This document shows positions 1 through 9,351 of a DNA stretch of 64,000 nt, in pieces; within the stretch, counting starts at the first letter, position 1; every line of letters begins with the position of its first letter. The DNA is taken from contig JAIXQA010000022.1 of the NCBI GenBank assembly GCA_027485915.1, positions 124,001 through 188,000 of the forward strand, read 5' to 3'. Origin of the DNA: Alphaproteobacteria bacterium (GTDB lineage: Bacteria; Pseudomonadota; Alphaproteobacteria; Caulobacterales; Aquidulcibacteraceae). Under the pieces are notes generated by a model. That model was not told the origin of the DNA. It did no database searches and saw only the letters and a list, made by a program, of their open reading frames with translations. The position numbers were made by a program, and so were the translations under genes.

Positions 1-177
1 AACGGCCGTGATGCGCGATGGCACGATCTTGCCCTTTTCGGACAAGTAACGCTGTAACAGCTTCACGTCTTTGAAGTCGATCTTTGGCGCTTGATCGCCA
101 GAGAATGGGCAAACCTTACGGCGACGTGCAAACGGACGACGCGATGGCAGGTTGGAGATGGTGAACTTGGAAGTCAT
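1..177 (-). CDS. rpsR: 30S ribosomal protein S18 (partial, runs off window start)
   Basis: Minus-strand translation from ATG at 177: [59 protein letters not shown], typical S18; adjacent to rpsF. Confidence 0.95.
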   Translation of the reverse strand, partial: MTSKFTISNLPSRRPFARRRKVCPFSGDQAPKIDFKDVKLLQRYLSEKGKIVPSRITAV

Positions 178-179
178 GA

Positions 180-557
180 TCAGTAATCCATCCCATTGGT
201 TTCAGTACGTGCGCGCTGTTTCTTTTCGTCGCGTTCACGACGGGCCAAAATAGGCGAAGGACCTTCTTCGAGCTCTTCAACGGCAATGGTCATATAGCGC
301 ATGACATTTTCATTGATGCGCTGCAGGCGCTCCATTTCATGGACGGCTGCGGCTGGAGCATCGATATTGATCAACGAATAATGGCCCTTGCGGGTCTTGT
401 TGATCCGGTAAGCCAAGTTGCGCAGGCCCCAATATTCGACCTTACCAACTTTGCCACCCTTTTCGGTGATCAATGTGGTGATGCCTTCAACCAGCTCGTC
501 AACTTGCTGCGGCGAGATATCTGGCCGCGAAATAATGATATGTTCGTAGAACGGCAT
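180..557 (-). CDS. rpsF: 30S ribosomal protein S6
   Basis: [25 protein letters not shown]..., typical S6 N-terminus; immediately upstream of rpsR. Confidence 0.96.
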   Translation of the reverse strand: MPFYEHIIISRPDISPQQVDELVEGITTLITEKGGKVGKVEYWGLRNLAYRINKTRKGHYSLINIDAPAAAVHEMERLQRINENVMRYMTIAVEELEEGPSPILARRERDEKKQRARTETNGMDY

Positions 558-593
558 GAGAATCCATTTCCGTTAGATGCGCCCCAGGCGATT

Positions 594-637
594 GCGGCAA
601 ATGGTTTAGCGGGGACTAAACCACCTGATGGTTCCGC
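594..637 (-). promoter_or_regulatory. Candidate S6:S18 autoregulatory leader hairpin upstream of rpsF
   Basis: Minus strand GCGGAACCATCAGG-TGGTTTAG-TCCCCG-CTAAACCA-TTTGCCGC: perfect 8-bp stem with 6-nt loop plus outer GCGG/CCGC pairing, ~45 nt 5' of the rpsF start. Confidence 0.45.
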
Positions 638-842
638 TTCGCAGCTTCTCTGTGCTCAAAGGCTTATTAGGCACACAAAGTCGCTCATGCGGGCGGACCG
701 CAATCAGTGAAGCGGGGCGTAAAGCACTTATCTGTGGAAAAGGGAAGGGGTGGCGCGCAGTAAGTCCGCTTTATCCGGCCTTGCGCAAAGGATTTAGGAC
801 AGCTTAGGTGTTCGCCATGCACTTAGAAAGGCGGCAGGACAC

Positions 843-1487
843 GTGACACTCATTTGGTTGGAGTTTTTGCTTGTCGTCGCCCTGTTAGAACTGACTCCCG
901 GGCCCAATATGGCGTGGCTGGCGACTTTGACGCTGGACAAGGGCCGAGCAGCGGGGATGCAGGCGGTCTTGGGGATCGCACTGGGCTTATGCCTCTATCT
1001 GGTCGCGGCCATTGCGGGTCTTGGTGCCCTCATGGCGGCCCAACCTCAGCTTTTGGCGGGCTTGCGCTGGCTGGGTGTACTCTATCTGGTCTATCTGGCC
1101 TTTGAGCCGTGGATCGAACAGGCCAGACAAGATCGGAAGGGGGCACTTCCGGGTGAAGAAGACCACTCAGGCTATGCCGGGCAACATTTTATGCGCGGCC
1201 TGACCCTCAATATTCTAAACCCCAAGGCTGCGCTGTTTTACGTCACGCTGCTGCCGCGTTTTGTCGAGGAGAGCGGCGAGCACGTCTGGCTGCCAAGCTT
1301 CTGGTTGGGCCTTACCCATATTGGGGTGGCAACCAGCGTCCATCTGGCCATCGTTTTGGCCGCCGGTGGCCTGCGTCCGTGGCTAAGTGCTGGCAAACGC
1401 CGCACCTATCTCAACATCTTTTTCACCGCAGCGCTTTTGGGCATTGCTGTTTGGCTGGCTTGGGATGGGATCGCCCATCCGGTTTAA
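843..1487 (+). CDS. LysE/RhtB family amino-acid exporter
   Basis: LELTPGPNMAWLATLTLDKGRAAGMQAVLGIALG motif and multiple TM helices; GTG start. Confidence 0.85.
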   Translation: MTLIWLEFLLVVALLELTPGPNMAWLATLTLDKGRAAGMQAVLGIALGLCLYLVAAIAGLGALMAAQPQLLAGLRWLGVLYLVYLAFEPWIEQARQDRKGALPGEEDHSGYAGQHFMRGLTLNILNPKAALFYVTLLPRFVEESGEHVWLPSFWLGLTHIGVATSVHLAIVLAAGGLRPWLSAGKRRTYLNIFFTAALLGIAVWLAWDGIAHPV

Positions 1488-1541
1488 CCGCATTTGGCCC
1501 ACCCACTTGCCTAATCGGGCCTGCAAGGCTAACGCCAAATC

Positions 1542-2483
1542 ATGCTGATTTTCCAATTTCCCGGCCAAGGTAGCCAAAGCGTCGGTATGGGTGTTGCCCT
1601 TGCCGAAGCATTCCCCGCCGCAAAGCAGGTCTTTGCAGAGATCGATGATGCGCTTGGGCAGAAACTCTCAAGCCTGATGGCAGAAGGTCCGATTGAGACC
1701 CTGACGCTGACCGAAAATGCGCAACCCGCTTTGATGGCGGTCAGCATGGCCGTGGTGGCCGTCCTGCGCACAGAGTTTGGCATTGGCGTCGACAACGCGG
1801 CTTTTGTGGCCGGTCATTCGCTGGGCGAATATTCAGCGCTAACCGCAGCAGGGGCCTTTTCCATAGCCGATGCAGCCCGTCTGTTGCGCTTGCGCGGTCA
1901 AGCCATGCAACGCGCGGTGGCGCCTGGCCTTGGCGCGATGGCGAGCTTGATTGGCCCGAAAGTCGACTTGGCTTTGGCAGAAGCCGCTGCTGCTGCTGGC
2001 GCAAAAGTCGGTGTATGTGTCGTGGCGAACGATAATAATGCCGGCAATATCGTGATCTCGGGCACCAAAGAAGGTGTGGATGCAGCGATTGTAGCAGCTA
2101 AGGAAATGGGCGCGCGTGCTATTCCTTTATCGGTTTCGGCACCCTTCCATTGCCCCCTCATGGCCCCAGCGGCGGAGGAAATGGCCGTAGCCCTTGGGGC
2201 GACCACGATCCTAAAGCCCGTCGTACCTGTGTTGTCCAATGTAACGGTGGCACCCACCCAAGACCCCGAGACCATCGCCAAGCTTTTGGTCGAGCAGGTA
2301 ACAGGCCGCGTCCGCTGGCGGGAATCGATTAGCTGGTTTGCAGCCCAAGGGGCGACTCAATTTGTGGAACTCGGCGCGGGTAGCGTTTTGACCGGCATGT
2401 CCAAGCGGATTGCCCCGGATGCAGCCTCTATCGCCTTAACCGGTGCGGACGAAATTGCGGCCTTTGCCGCTTCTTTAAGTTAG
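1542..2483 (+). CDS. fabD: malonyl CoA-ACP transacylase
   Basis: FQFPGQGSQSVGMG and GHSLGEYSAL active-site motif; first gene of fab cluster. Confidence 0.96.
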   Translation: MLIFQFPGQGSQSVGMGVALAEAFPAAKQVFAEIDDALGQKLSSLMAEGPIETLTLTENAQPALMAVSMAVVAVLRTEFGIGVDNAAFVAGHSLGEYSALTAAGAFSIADAARLLRLRGQAMQRAVAPGLGAMASLIGPKVDLALAEAAAAAGAKVGVCVVANDNNAGNIVISGTKEGVDAAIVAAKEMGARAIPLSVSAPFHCPLMAPAAEEMAVALGATTILKPVVPVLSNVTVAPTQDPETIAKLLVEQVTGRVRWRESISWFAAQGATQFVELGAGSVLTGMSKRIAPDAASIALTGADEIAAFAASLS

Positions 2484-2501
2484 ACGAAAGAAGGAACGCA
2501 G

Positions 2502-3236
2502 ATGTTTGATCTCACAGGCAAAAAGGCGCTTGTAACCGGTGCTACCGGCGGCATTGGCGGGGCAATTGCGCGGGCACTCCATGCTGCTGGTGCGCACGTG
2601 GCTTTGTCGGGTACCCGCCAAGAAGCGCTTGATGCGTTGAGCGCGGAATTGCCAGGCAGTGTCGCTCTGGCGTGCAATTTGTCAGACCCAGTTGAAACCG
2701 ACGGCCTGATCGGTCGGGCGGAAGAGGCTTTAGGCGGGCTTGATATTTTGGTTGCCAATGCGGGCATTACTAAGGATGGCTTGCTGTTGCGCATGAAGGA
2801 TGAGGATTTTGAGCGTGTGCTCGACGTCAATCTGGGCTCTTACTTCCGCTTGGCGCGGGCAGCCTCCAAGGGCATGATGAAGCGTCGTTTGGGTCGGATC
2901 ATAGCGATTACCTCAGTGGTTGGTGTCACCGGTAACCCAGGTCAGGCCAATTATGCAGCGTCGAAAGCAGGCATGATCGGTTTCACCAAATCCATCGCAC
3001 AGGAATTGGCTTCTCGCGGCATTACAGCCAATTGCATTGCACCGGGTTTTATAGTCTCGCCAATGACCGATGCCCTCAATGAGGCACAAAAAGAGGCCAT
3101 TACGAAGTCTATTCCTGCCGCTCGTCTTGGTCAGCCTGATGACATTGCCGCTGCGGTTGTCTATCTAGCATCCGATCAAGCCAGCTATGTTACCGGGCAG
3201 ACCTTGCACGTAAATGGCGGAATGGCGATGATTTAG
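2502..3236 (+). CDS. fabG: 3-oxoacyl-ACP reductase
   Basis: SDR with TGATGGIG, NAG and YAASKAG motifs; between fabD and acpP. Confidence 0.95.
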   Translation: MFDLTGKKALVTGATGGIGGAIARALHAAGAHVALSGTRQEALDALSAELPGSVALACNLSDPVETDGLIGRAEEALGGLDILVANAGITKDGLLLRMKDEDFERVLDVNLGSYFRLARAASKGMMKRRLGRIIAITSVVGVTGNPGQANYAASKAGMIGFTKSIAQELASRGITANCIAPGFIVSPMTDALNEAQKEAITKSIPAARLGQPDDIAAAVVYLASDQASYVTGQTLHVNGGMAMI

Positions 3237-3362
3237 GTACTGTTTTGGCGCTAGCGGCCTCAAGCCAAAGGTGCTAATTCGTTCAACTCCCGTGGCGCTA
3301 TGTTGGCAAAACGGTAACTATAACAACGCCGAAGGGATTTCGGCAGGATTCGAGGACCAACA

Positions 3363-3599
3363 ATGTCTGACGTTTTCGACCGCGTAAAAAAGATCGTAAT
3401 TGAACACTTGGACGCTGATGCGGATAAAGTCGTTGAAAATGCGAGCTTCATTGATGATCTGGGCGCAGACAGCCTCGACACAGTGGAACTCGTCATGGCT
3501 TTTGAAGAAGAGTTTGGCGTTGAGATCCCAGATGATGCTGCTGAAAAGATCCAAACCGTCGGCGACGCGGTGAAGTTCATTTCGGCCAACGCTGGCTGA
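3363..3599 (+). CDS. acpP: acyl carrier protein
   Basis: [26 protein letters not shown] phosphopantetheine site. Confidence 0.97.
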   Translation: MSDVFDRVKKIVIEHLDADADKVVENASFIDDLGADSLDTVELVMAFEEEFGVEIPDDAAEKIQTVGDAVKFISANAG

Positions 3600-3606
3600 T
3601 CAGAAC

Positions 3607-4887
3607 ATGCGTCGCGTTGTCGTGACGGGAATCGGCCTCGTCACCCCAATCGGGGTCGGGGCCGATTTCGTTTGGAAAAGCCTGTTGTCCGGTGCGAACG
3701 GGGCGGGCACCATCACCGCGTTTGATGCGTCTGACCTGCCGGTCCGTTATGCGTGCGAAGTCCCTTGGACGACGGGGCGCGGCGGTGGCGGTGCGGATGT
3801 GACTGGCTCCTTCGATCCTGAATCCGCCATGTCGTCGCGGGACCGTCGGCGTGTCGATGAATTCATTCTTTACGGGGTTGCAGCCGCCAATGAGGCGATT
3901 GCAGACTCTGGCTGGGTTGCTGAAACCGAAGAACAGCAAGAGCGCACGGGCGTGATGATTGGCTCGGGCATTGGCGGGCTTTCCACCATTGCCGACAATG
4001 CACTGCTGTTGGAAAAGGAAGGCCACCGCAAGATCAGCCCTTTCTTTGTGCCCTCTGCTTTGATCAATCTGACTTCGGGCCATGTGTCTATTAAGCACGG
4101 CTTTAGGGGGCCAAACCACTCGGTGGTGACGGCTTGTGCGACCGGTGCTCATGCGATTGGCGATGCTGCCCGTATCATCAAATATGGCGATGCGGACGTG
4201 ATGATTGCCGGTGGCTGCGAAGCGGCGGTGTGCAAAATCGGTATTGCAGGCTTTGCTGCGGCGCGCGCTTTATCCAATGGCTTTAACGACGACCCAACGT
4301 CAGCTTCGCGCCCCTATGACAAAGACCGTGATGGCTTTGTCTTGGGCGAAGGTGCAGGCGTGGTAGTGTTGGAAGAATATGAGCATGCCAAGGCCCGCGG
4401 CGCGAAGATTTACGCCGAAGTGGCAGGCTATGGCATGTCTGGTGACGCCTATCACATCACGGCACCGTCTGAAGATGGCAATGGTGGCTTCCGTGCGATG
4501 CGCTCTGCTTTGAAAGATGCAGGCCTCACCACGGCCGACATTGGCTATGTCAATGCGCACGGCACCTCGACGCCCTTGGGTGACGAGATCGAGTTGCGTG
4601 CGGTCGAGCGTTTGTTTGGGCCCGATGCCGATGGTTTGACCATGTCGTCAACCAAATCCGCCATTGGCCACCTGTTAGGCGCAGCAGGCTCGGTTGAGGC
4701 GATTTTCTCGCTCTTGGCTCTGCGTGACCAAATCGCACCCCCAACCCTTAATCTGCGCAATCCATCGGTTGAGACCAAAATTGATCTCGTCCCGTTGGAA
4801 GCGAAGAAAGTGGTTGCCAAGGCCGTGCTGTCCAATTCGTTTGGCTTTGGCGGCACCAATGCGGCACTCGTCCTGAAAGCGGTCTAA
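3607..4887 (+). CDS. fabF: beta-ketoacyl-ACP synthase II
   Basis: MRRVVVTGIGLVTPIG; ACATGAHAIG; NAHGTSTPLGD; SFGFGGTNA. Confidence 0.96.
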   Translation: MRRVVVTGIGLVTPIGVGADFVWKSLLSGANGAGTITAFDASDLPVRYACEVPWTTGRGGGGADVTGSFDPESAMSSRDRRRVDEFILYGVAAANEAIADSGWVAETEEQQERTGVMIGSGIGGLSTIADNALLLEKEGHRKISPFFVPSALINLTSGHVSIKHGFRGPNHSVVTACATGAHAIGDAARIIKYGDADVMIAGGCEAAVCKIGIAGFAAARALSNGFNDDPTSASRPYDKDRDGFVLGEGAGVVVLEEYEHAKARGAKIYAEVAGYGMSGDAYHITAPSEDGNGGFRAMRSALKDAGLTTADIGYVNAHGTSTPLGDEIELRAVERLFGPDADGLTMSSTKSAIGHLLGAAGSVEAIFSLLALRDQIAPPTLNLRNPSVETKIDLVPLEAKKVVAKAVLSNSFGFGGTNAALVLKAV

Positions 4888-5942
4888 TGACCGATCCCGT
4901 CGCCAAAGTGCGTGGCAAAAAGGCGGCTCAAGCCAAGGCCATGTGGCAACGCGTCTGGGTTGGGTTGGGACTCGCCGCCATCCTCCTCGTGATCGGCACG
5001 GCCCTGTTCCTTCTGGGGCCGGGCCCTAAAGCCAAGGAGGGGGAAACGAGTTTCTTCATCGTGCAAGAAGGTGATACCGCCAGCACGGTAGGCGCGCGTT
5101 TGCAAAAAGAAGGCTTGGTGCGGTCGGCCCTTGGATTTCGTTTGGCCGTCAAGATCAGTGGCGCCGCCTCGAACTTAAAAATCGCCGAATATGAGATCCC
5201 GTCGGGGGCAACGCCAGCGCGCATTGCCAAAATCCTCGCCAGCGGGGAAGGGGTCAAGCGTGTTGTCGTGCTGCCTGAGGGTTGGAGTGTCAGCCAAATC
5301 TACACCCGGCTTGAAGCTAACCGCTTCTTGACAGGTAAATTGCCGCCGCCGCCACCTGAAGGTACATTGAACCCCGATACTTATCCAATCCAGCGCGGCG
5401 ACACGCGCGCGAGCGTTATCAAACGGATGCAGGACAGCCACCAAGCCCTCATTGATCAGCTCTGGCTGAAACGCGCGCCCGATTTGCCGATCGCCACGAA
5501 GGAAGAAGCCATCATCTTGGCTTCCATTGTGGAAAAGGAGACTGGCATTGCAGAAGAACGCCCGCGTGTTGCTGCGGTTTTCGTTAATCGCCTGCGTCTG
5601 GGGATGAAACTACAGTCGGACCCCACGATCATTTATGGCATTACCAAAGGCGCGCCTTTACGGCGAAAAATCTTCCGCAGTGATATTGAGAATCCCCATC
5701 CTTGGAACACCTATGTCATCCAAGGCCTGCCTCCCACACCGATTGCCAATCCAGGCAAGGATGCGATTGCTGCAGTCCTCAACCCACCACGCACGCGCGA
5801 AATCTTTTTCGTTGCCGATGGCACGGGCGGTCACGTCTTCGCGGAGACTTATGCGGAGCATAATCGCAATGTCCAGCGCTGGCGCGAATGGCGCGCTGAA
5901 CAGGAAAAAAAGCGTGAAAATCTTTTAGGCGGTGGTGAATGA
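4887..5942 (+). CDS. mltG: endolytic transglycosylase MltG (YceG-like)
   Basis: One TM helix then LASIVEKETGIAEERPRVAAVFVNRLRLGMKLQSDPT...YGI. Confidence 0.93.
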   Translation: MTDPVAKVRGKKAAQAKAMWQRVWVGLGLAAILLVIGTALFLLGPGPKAKEGETSFFIVQEGDTASTVGARLQKEGLVRSALGFRLAVKISGAASNLKIAEYEIPSGATPARIAKILASGEGVKRVVVLPEGWSVSQIYTRLEANRFLTGKLPPPPPEGTLNPDTYPIQRGDTRASVIKRMQDSHQALIDQLWLKRAPDLPIATKEEAIILASIVEKETGIAEERPRVAAVFVNRLRLGMKLQSDPTIIYGITKGAPLRRKIFRSDIENPHPWNTYVIQGLPPTPIANPGKDAIAAVLNPPRTREIFFVADGTGGHVFAETYAEHNRNVQRWREWRAEQEKKRENLLGGGE

Positions 5943-6841
5943 AGCCTCAAATTCCGCTTCTGGGTATGACTGGCTTTGGTCGGGCCGAAGGGCAAGCCGG
6001 GGACGTGGCTTGGGCTTGGGAAGCGCGCAGCGTCAATGGTCGCAATCTAGATGTGAAGTTCAAACTTCCGCCGGGCTATGAAGCCTTTGAGACCAAAATC
6101 CGCGAAGGCTGCACGAAACGGTTTAAGCGCGGCTCGATCCAAGTCTCGCTCGCCACCAAGCGAGATACCACCACGATTGGCCCGATGATCCGCGTCAATC
6201 AGGAGATGATCGCCTTTTATCTGGCCGAGGGACAAGCCTGGATCGAGCAGGGCAAAGTGGGTCGTCCCAGCTTAGATGGCCTGTTACAATTGCGTGGCGT
6301 CTTGGAAACTGCAGACTTTGTCGAGCCTGATGAGGTGAAGGCTGCGCGCGAGGCGGCTTTGACCATTGGCCTTGATAGCGCGCTCGATGCCCTCTTGGCG
6401 GCCCGCCACCGCGAAGGTGAGGGGCTGTTCACGCTGTTTGAAACCTTGTTGACGCGTATTGAGACCGTGACTGCACAGGCAGAGGCCGCCGCAGAAGCCC
6501 AAGTCGTCGCCATTCGCGACCGGGTAGAAAAGCGCGCGGCAGAACTTTTGGGTGATGTGCCTTATGACCAGCAGCGACTGTTGCAAGAAGCGGCTGCTCT
6601 GGCACTCAAAGCCGATGTGCGTGAGGAATTGGACCGCCTACGTGCCCATAGCGGTGAAGCGCGCGCCCTCCTGCACCAGGGCGGTGATATCGGGCGCAAG
6701 CTGGATTTTCTCGCCCAAGAATTCCACCGTGAATCCAATACACTGACAGCCAAAGCTGCGGCACTGGAGCTTACGCGGGCAGGCCTTGAATTAAAGGCCA
6801 GCGTCGATCAATTGAAAGAACAGGCAGCCAATGTCGAGTGA
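5939..6841 (+). CDS. yicC: YicC family protein (endoribonuclease-type)
   Basis: MTGFGRAEG...WEARSVNGRNLDVKFKLP and C-terminal GGDIGRKLDFLAQEFHRESNTL; 4-nt overlap with mltG. Confidence 0.92.
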   Translation: MKPQIPLLGMTGFGRAEGQAGDVAWAWEARSVNGRNLDVKFKLPPGYEAFETKIREGCTKRFKRGSIQVSLATKRDTTTIGPMIRVNQEMIAFYLAEGQAWIEQGKVGRPSLDGLLQLRGVLETADFVEPDEVKAAREAALTIGLDSALDALLAARHREGEGLFTLFETLLTRIETVTAQAEAAAEAQVVAIRDRVEKRAAELLGDVPYDQQRLLQEAAALALKADVREELDRLRAHSGEARALLHQGGDIGRKLDFLAQEFHRESNTLTAKAAALELTRAGLELKASVDQLKEQAANVE

Positions 6842-7478
6842 GACCCATCCTTTTAGGCGCCGTGGCTTGATGTTGGCGCTGGTCAGTCCGTCTGGGGCGG
6901 GCAAAACCACGTTGTCGCGCCGCCTCGTCAATGAGGATGCAGACATTGCCTTATCCGTCTCTTGGACAACTCGGGCTGCACGACCGGGTGAGATTGATGG
7001 CGCGCATTATCATTTCGTCGATAAAGACCAATTCCGCGCCCACCGTGCGCAGGATGGCTTTTTGGAATGGGCGGAAGTCCATGACCATTATTATGGTAGC
7101 CCGCGAGAAAGCGCCTTTGCCATTCTGCAATCAGGCCGTGATCTGATGTTTGACGTCGATTGGCAAGGTGCGCTGCAATTGCGCACCTCTGCACCAGAAG
7201 ATGTCGTGAAAGTCTTTATCCTGCCACCCAGTATGGCGGAGCTTAAGCGGCGCCTTATCTCACGCGGTCAAGACAGCCCCGAAGTCATCAAAAAGCGCAT
7301 GACCAATGCTTATGGCGAGATCAGCCGCTGGGAAAACTTTGACTATGTGCTGGTCAATGAAGATCTTGAGCAGAGTTACGAGTGCCTGAAAACCATCCTC
7401 GCTGCTGAACGCATGCGCCGTGCACGCCAGCCCTGGATGGGGGGCTTTGTCCAAGGGCTCTTGCGCGAGGATACGTGA
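6831..7478 (+). CDS. gmk: guanylate kinase
   Basis: P-loop SPSGAGKTTLSRRL; SVSWTTRAARPGEIDGAHYHFVD. Confidence 0.96.
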   Translation: MSSETHPFRRRGLMLALVSPSGAGKTTLSRRLVNEDADIALSVSWTTRAARPGEIDGAHYHFVDKDQFRAHRAQDGFLEWAEVHDHYYGSPRESAFAILQSGRDLMFDVDWQGALQLRTSAPEDVVKVFILPPSMAELKRRLISRGQDSPEVIKKRMTNAYGEISRWENFDYVLVNEDLEQSYECLKTILAAERMRRARQPWMGGFVQGLLREDT

Positions 7479-7566
7479 GGAGTGGGCGTTTATCCCGGAC
7501 GGCCTGCGCCGAGGCTCATATCTTATGCGGGCCAGTCCCACGAGGTCCCCGCTTACCGCGTTCCCC

Positions 7567-7872
7567 CTAATATAATTGCCGCGCTTCTAGGGCTTCGCGC
7601 GCAATGCGGTCGCGCACCAAATCCCGTTCTTCTTCCAAAAGACTGCCTAAACGTACCGAATCTGCGAGCCACCAGAAAAAGGAAATGGGAAAGCCAACCA
7701 TGCTGAGGGTCAGGATTAACATCGCAAGCCCAGTTTTACCCTGACCGACATAAAAGCGATGTGCACCGAGCCAGCCTAGAAAAAACCACAAGACATAGGC
7801 TTGAAAAGGGCTCTTGGCCTCTTCGTCAGCCCGCAATTCTATGGCGATCATATCCTGTTGGGTGATTTCCAC
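7567..7872 (-). CDS. TM2 domain-containing protein
   Basis: WFFLGWLGAHRFYVGQGKTGLAMLIL TM2 signature. Confidence 0.88.
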   Translation of the reverse strand: MEITQQDMIAIELRADEEAKSPFQAYVLWFFLGWLGAHRFYVGQGKTGLAMLILTLSMVGFPISFFWWLADSVRLGSLLEEERDLVRDRIAREALEARQLY

Positions 7873-7902
7873 GGCATGGCCCCCCTGATCTTCGGCACAA
7901 AT

Positions 7903-8703
7903 TTAACGCGGACGGCGCGTCTTGCAAGCGCGAATGGTCACACCAGCCGGCAATGCAGTCGCTTCATCGCCGCAGGCCTCTTCAAGCTGGCGGGAAGTTA
8001 GACCCGTTGCCGTCGACAAGTCAGCACCGGACAGGTTTGCGCCTGTGAAATCAGCACCTTGGAGCCGCGTGCGGCTGATACGGGCGTCGCGCAGAACGAC
8101 GCCTGTCAGGTCTGCGCGCGATAAGTCCGCACCTTCGATATTGGCGCGTGTCATAATGGCACCGGTGAAGTCCGCATTGACGAAGACCGCGCCCATAACC
8201 ATCGCGCCGGTCATAATGGCACCGCTAAAATCTGGATTCGTGCCGCGCGTGCCGCCGAATTTCGCGCCAGTTAGATTGGCACCGATTAATTCCGCGTTGG
8301 AGAGGTCAGCACCGGCGAAGTCAGAGCCGCTGAAATTAGCACCTGCCGCTTCAATCGAACGCAGGCCCGTGCCAACAAAGCTTGCACCGCGAAAGTTAGA
8401 GCCATTCATTTCGGCACTGCTTAGGTCGCCACGGTCAAAGCGCGTGCCAGCGAAATTGCCTGCGGTCATTTCAGCGCTGCGTAAATGCGAGCCGGAAAAG
8501 TTAGAGCCAGCGAAATTACCCGCTGACATATGGGCATTGTCCATCCGACGATTGGACAAGTCACAGCCCGCGCACAATCCTGAGAAGCGACCAGTAAAGG
8601 TAACCGTCGAAGGCTTGCCGCGTTGATCCCACGTAAAAGCCATGACTGGCTGAGCAATTGGGGCAAGGGCGAAAGCAATTAGGAAAGGCAAAGCTTTTGA
8701 CAT
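7903..8703 (-). CDS. Secreted pentapeptide-repeat protein
   Basis: Signal peptide MSKALPFLIAFALAPIAQPVMA (start set at 8703) then many A(D/N)LxxAxF repeats. Confidence 0.85.
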   Translation of the reverse strand: MSKALPFLIAFALAPIAQPVMAFTWDQRGKPSTVTFTGRFSGLCAGCDLSNRRMDNAHMSAGNFAGSNFSGSHLRSAEMTAGNFAGTRFDRGDLSSAEMNGSNFRGASFVGTGLRSIEAAGANFSGSDFAGADLSNAELIGANLTGAKFGGTRGTNPDFSGAIMTGAMVMGAVFVNADFTGAIMTRANIEGADLSRADLTGVVLRDARISRTRLQGADFTGANLSGADLSTATGLTSRQLEEACGDEATALPAGVTIRACKTRRPR

Positions 8704-8787
8704 GATGCATGCCTTATACTGCTTTAGCGCAAGATTTCCACTTAAATGGTTGTAACAATTCGCCAAGAGGCAGCCGCAAAGCTACCT

Positions 8788-9276
8788 TTATTTGCAAGCG
8801 GGAATGGTCAGGCCACGTGGCAAAGTGGTTTCTGCATCGCCACAAGCCTTGGCCAATTGGGCTTGGGTCAGCCCGCGTGCACCAGCCAGCTCTGCGCCAG
8901 ACAGATTAGCATTGGCCAAATTGGCCCCGGCAAAATTGGCGCTGGAGAAATAGCCGCCAACCAGCACGGCATCATCGAGCCTTGCCCCGGCGAAGTTTGC
9001 CCCGGTGGCGCGAACGCCGTAAAGATTGGCGACCGACAAATCGCTACGACCAAAATTCGTGCCGTCCAATGTGCTCAAAGACATGTCAGCTTGGCGTAAG
9101 CGGGCACCCGCAAAAGTCTTGCGCGACAGGTCTGAATAGCTGAGGTCCGCTTGAAAAAGATTGCATTTAGCGCAGGACTTGCCGTCCTTAACTTGGGCAA
9201 TTTGACCCGCATTTTGCGCGATGGCAGTAGAGCCGCAAGCGGCTGCAACGATGAGGGCAATGGCGAGACGTTTCAT
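8788..9276 (-). CDS. Secreted pentapeptide-repeat protein (paralogue of preceding gene)
   Basis: Signal peptide MKRLAIALIVAAACGSTAIAQ then pentapeptide repeats; shared C-terminus with neighbour. Confidence 0.85.
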   Translation of the reverse strand: MKRLAIALIVAAACGSTAIAQNAGQIAQVKDGKSCAKCNLFQADLSYSDLSRKTFAGARLRQADMSLSTLDGTNFGRSDLSVANLYGVRATGANFAGARLDDAVLVGGYFSSANFAGANLANANLSGAELAGARGLTQAQLAKACGDAETTLPRGLTIPACK

Positions 9277-9351
9277 TTTCGGACGCTCCAGCGGTCTAAA
9301 CACAGGTTCGCCCTTCCCCTTGCAGGATTGGTGCCGTCAGTTGAAATGAGG

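Noticed and set aside
7922-8626. 234-aa plus-strand ORF antisense to the pentapeptide-repeat gene
   Set aside because: Repetitive antisense frame of a repeat-coding gene (SAPxKSAP runs); the minus strand gives a signal peptide and real pentapeptide repeats.
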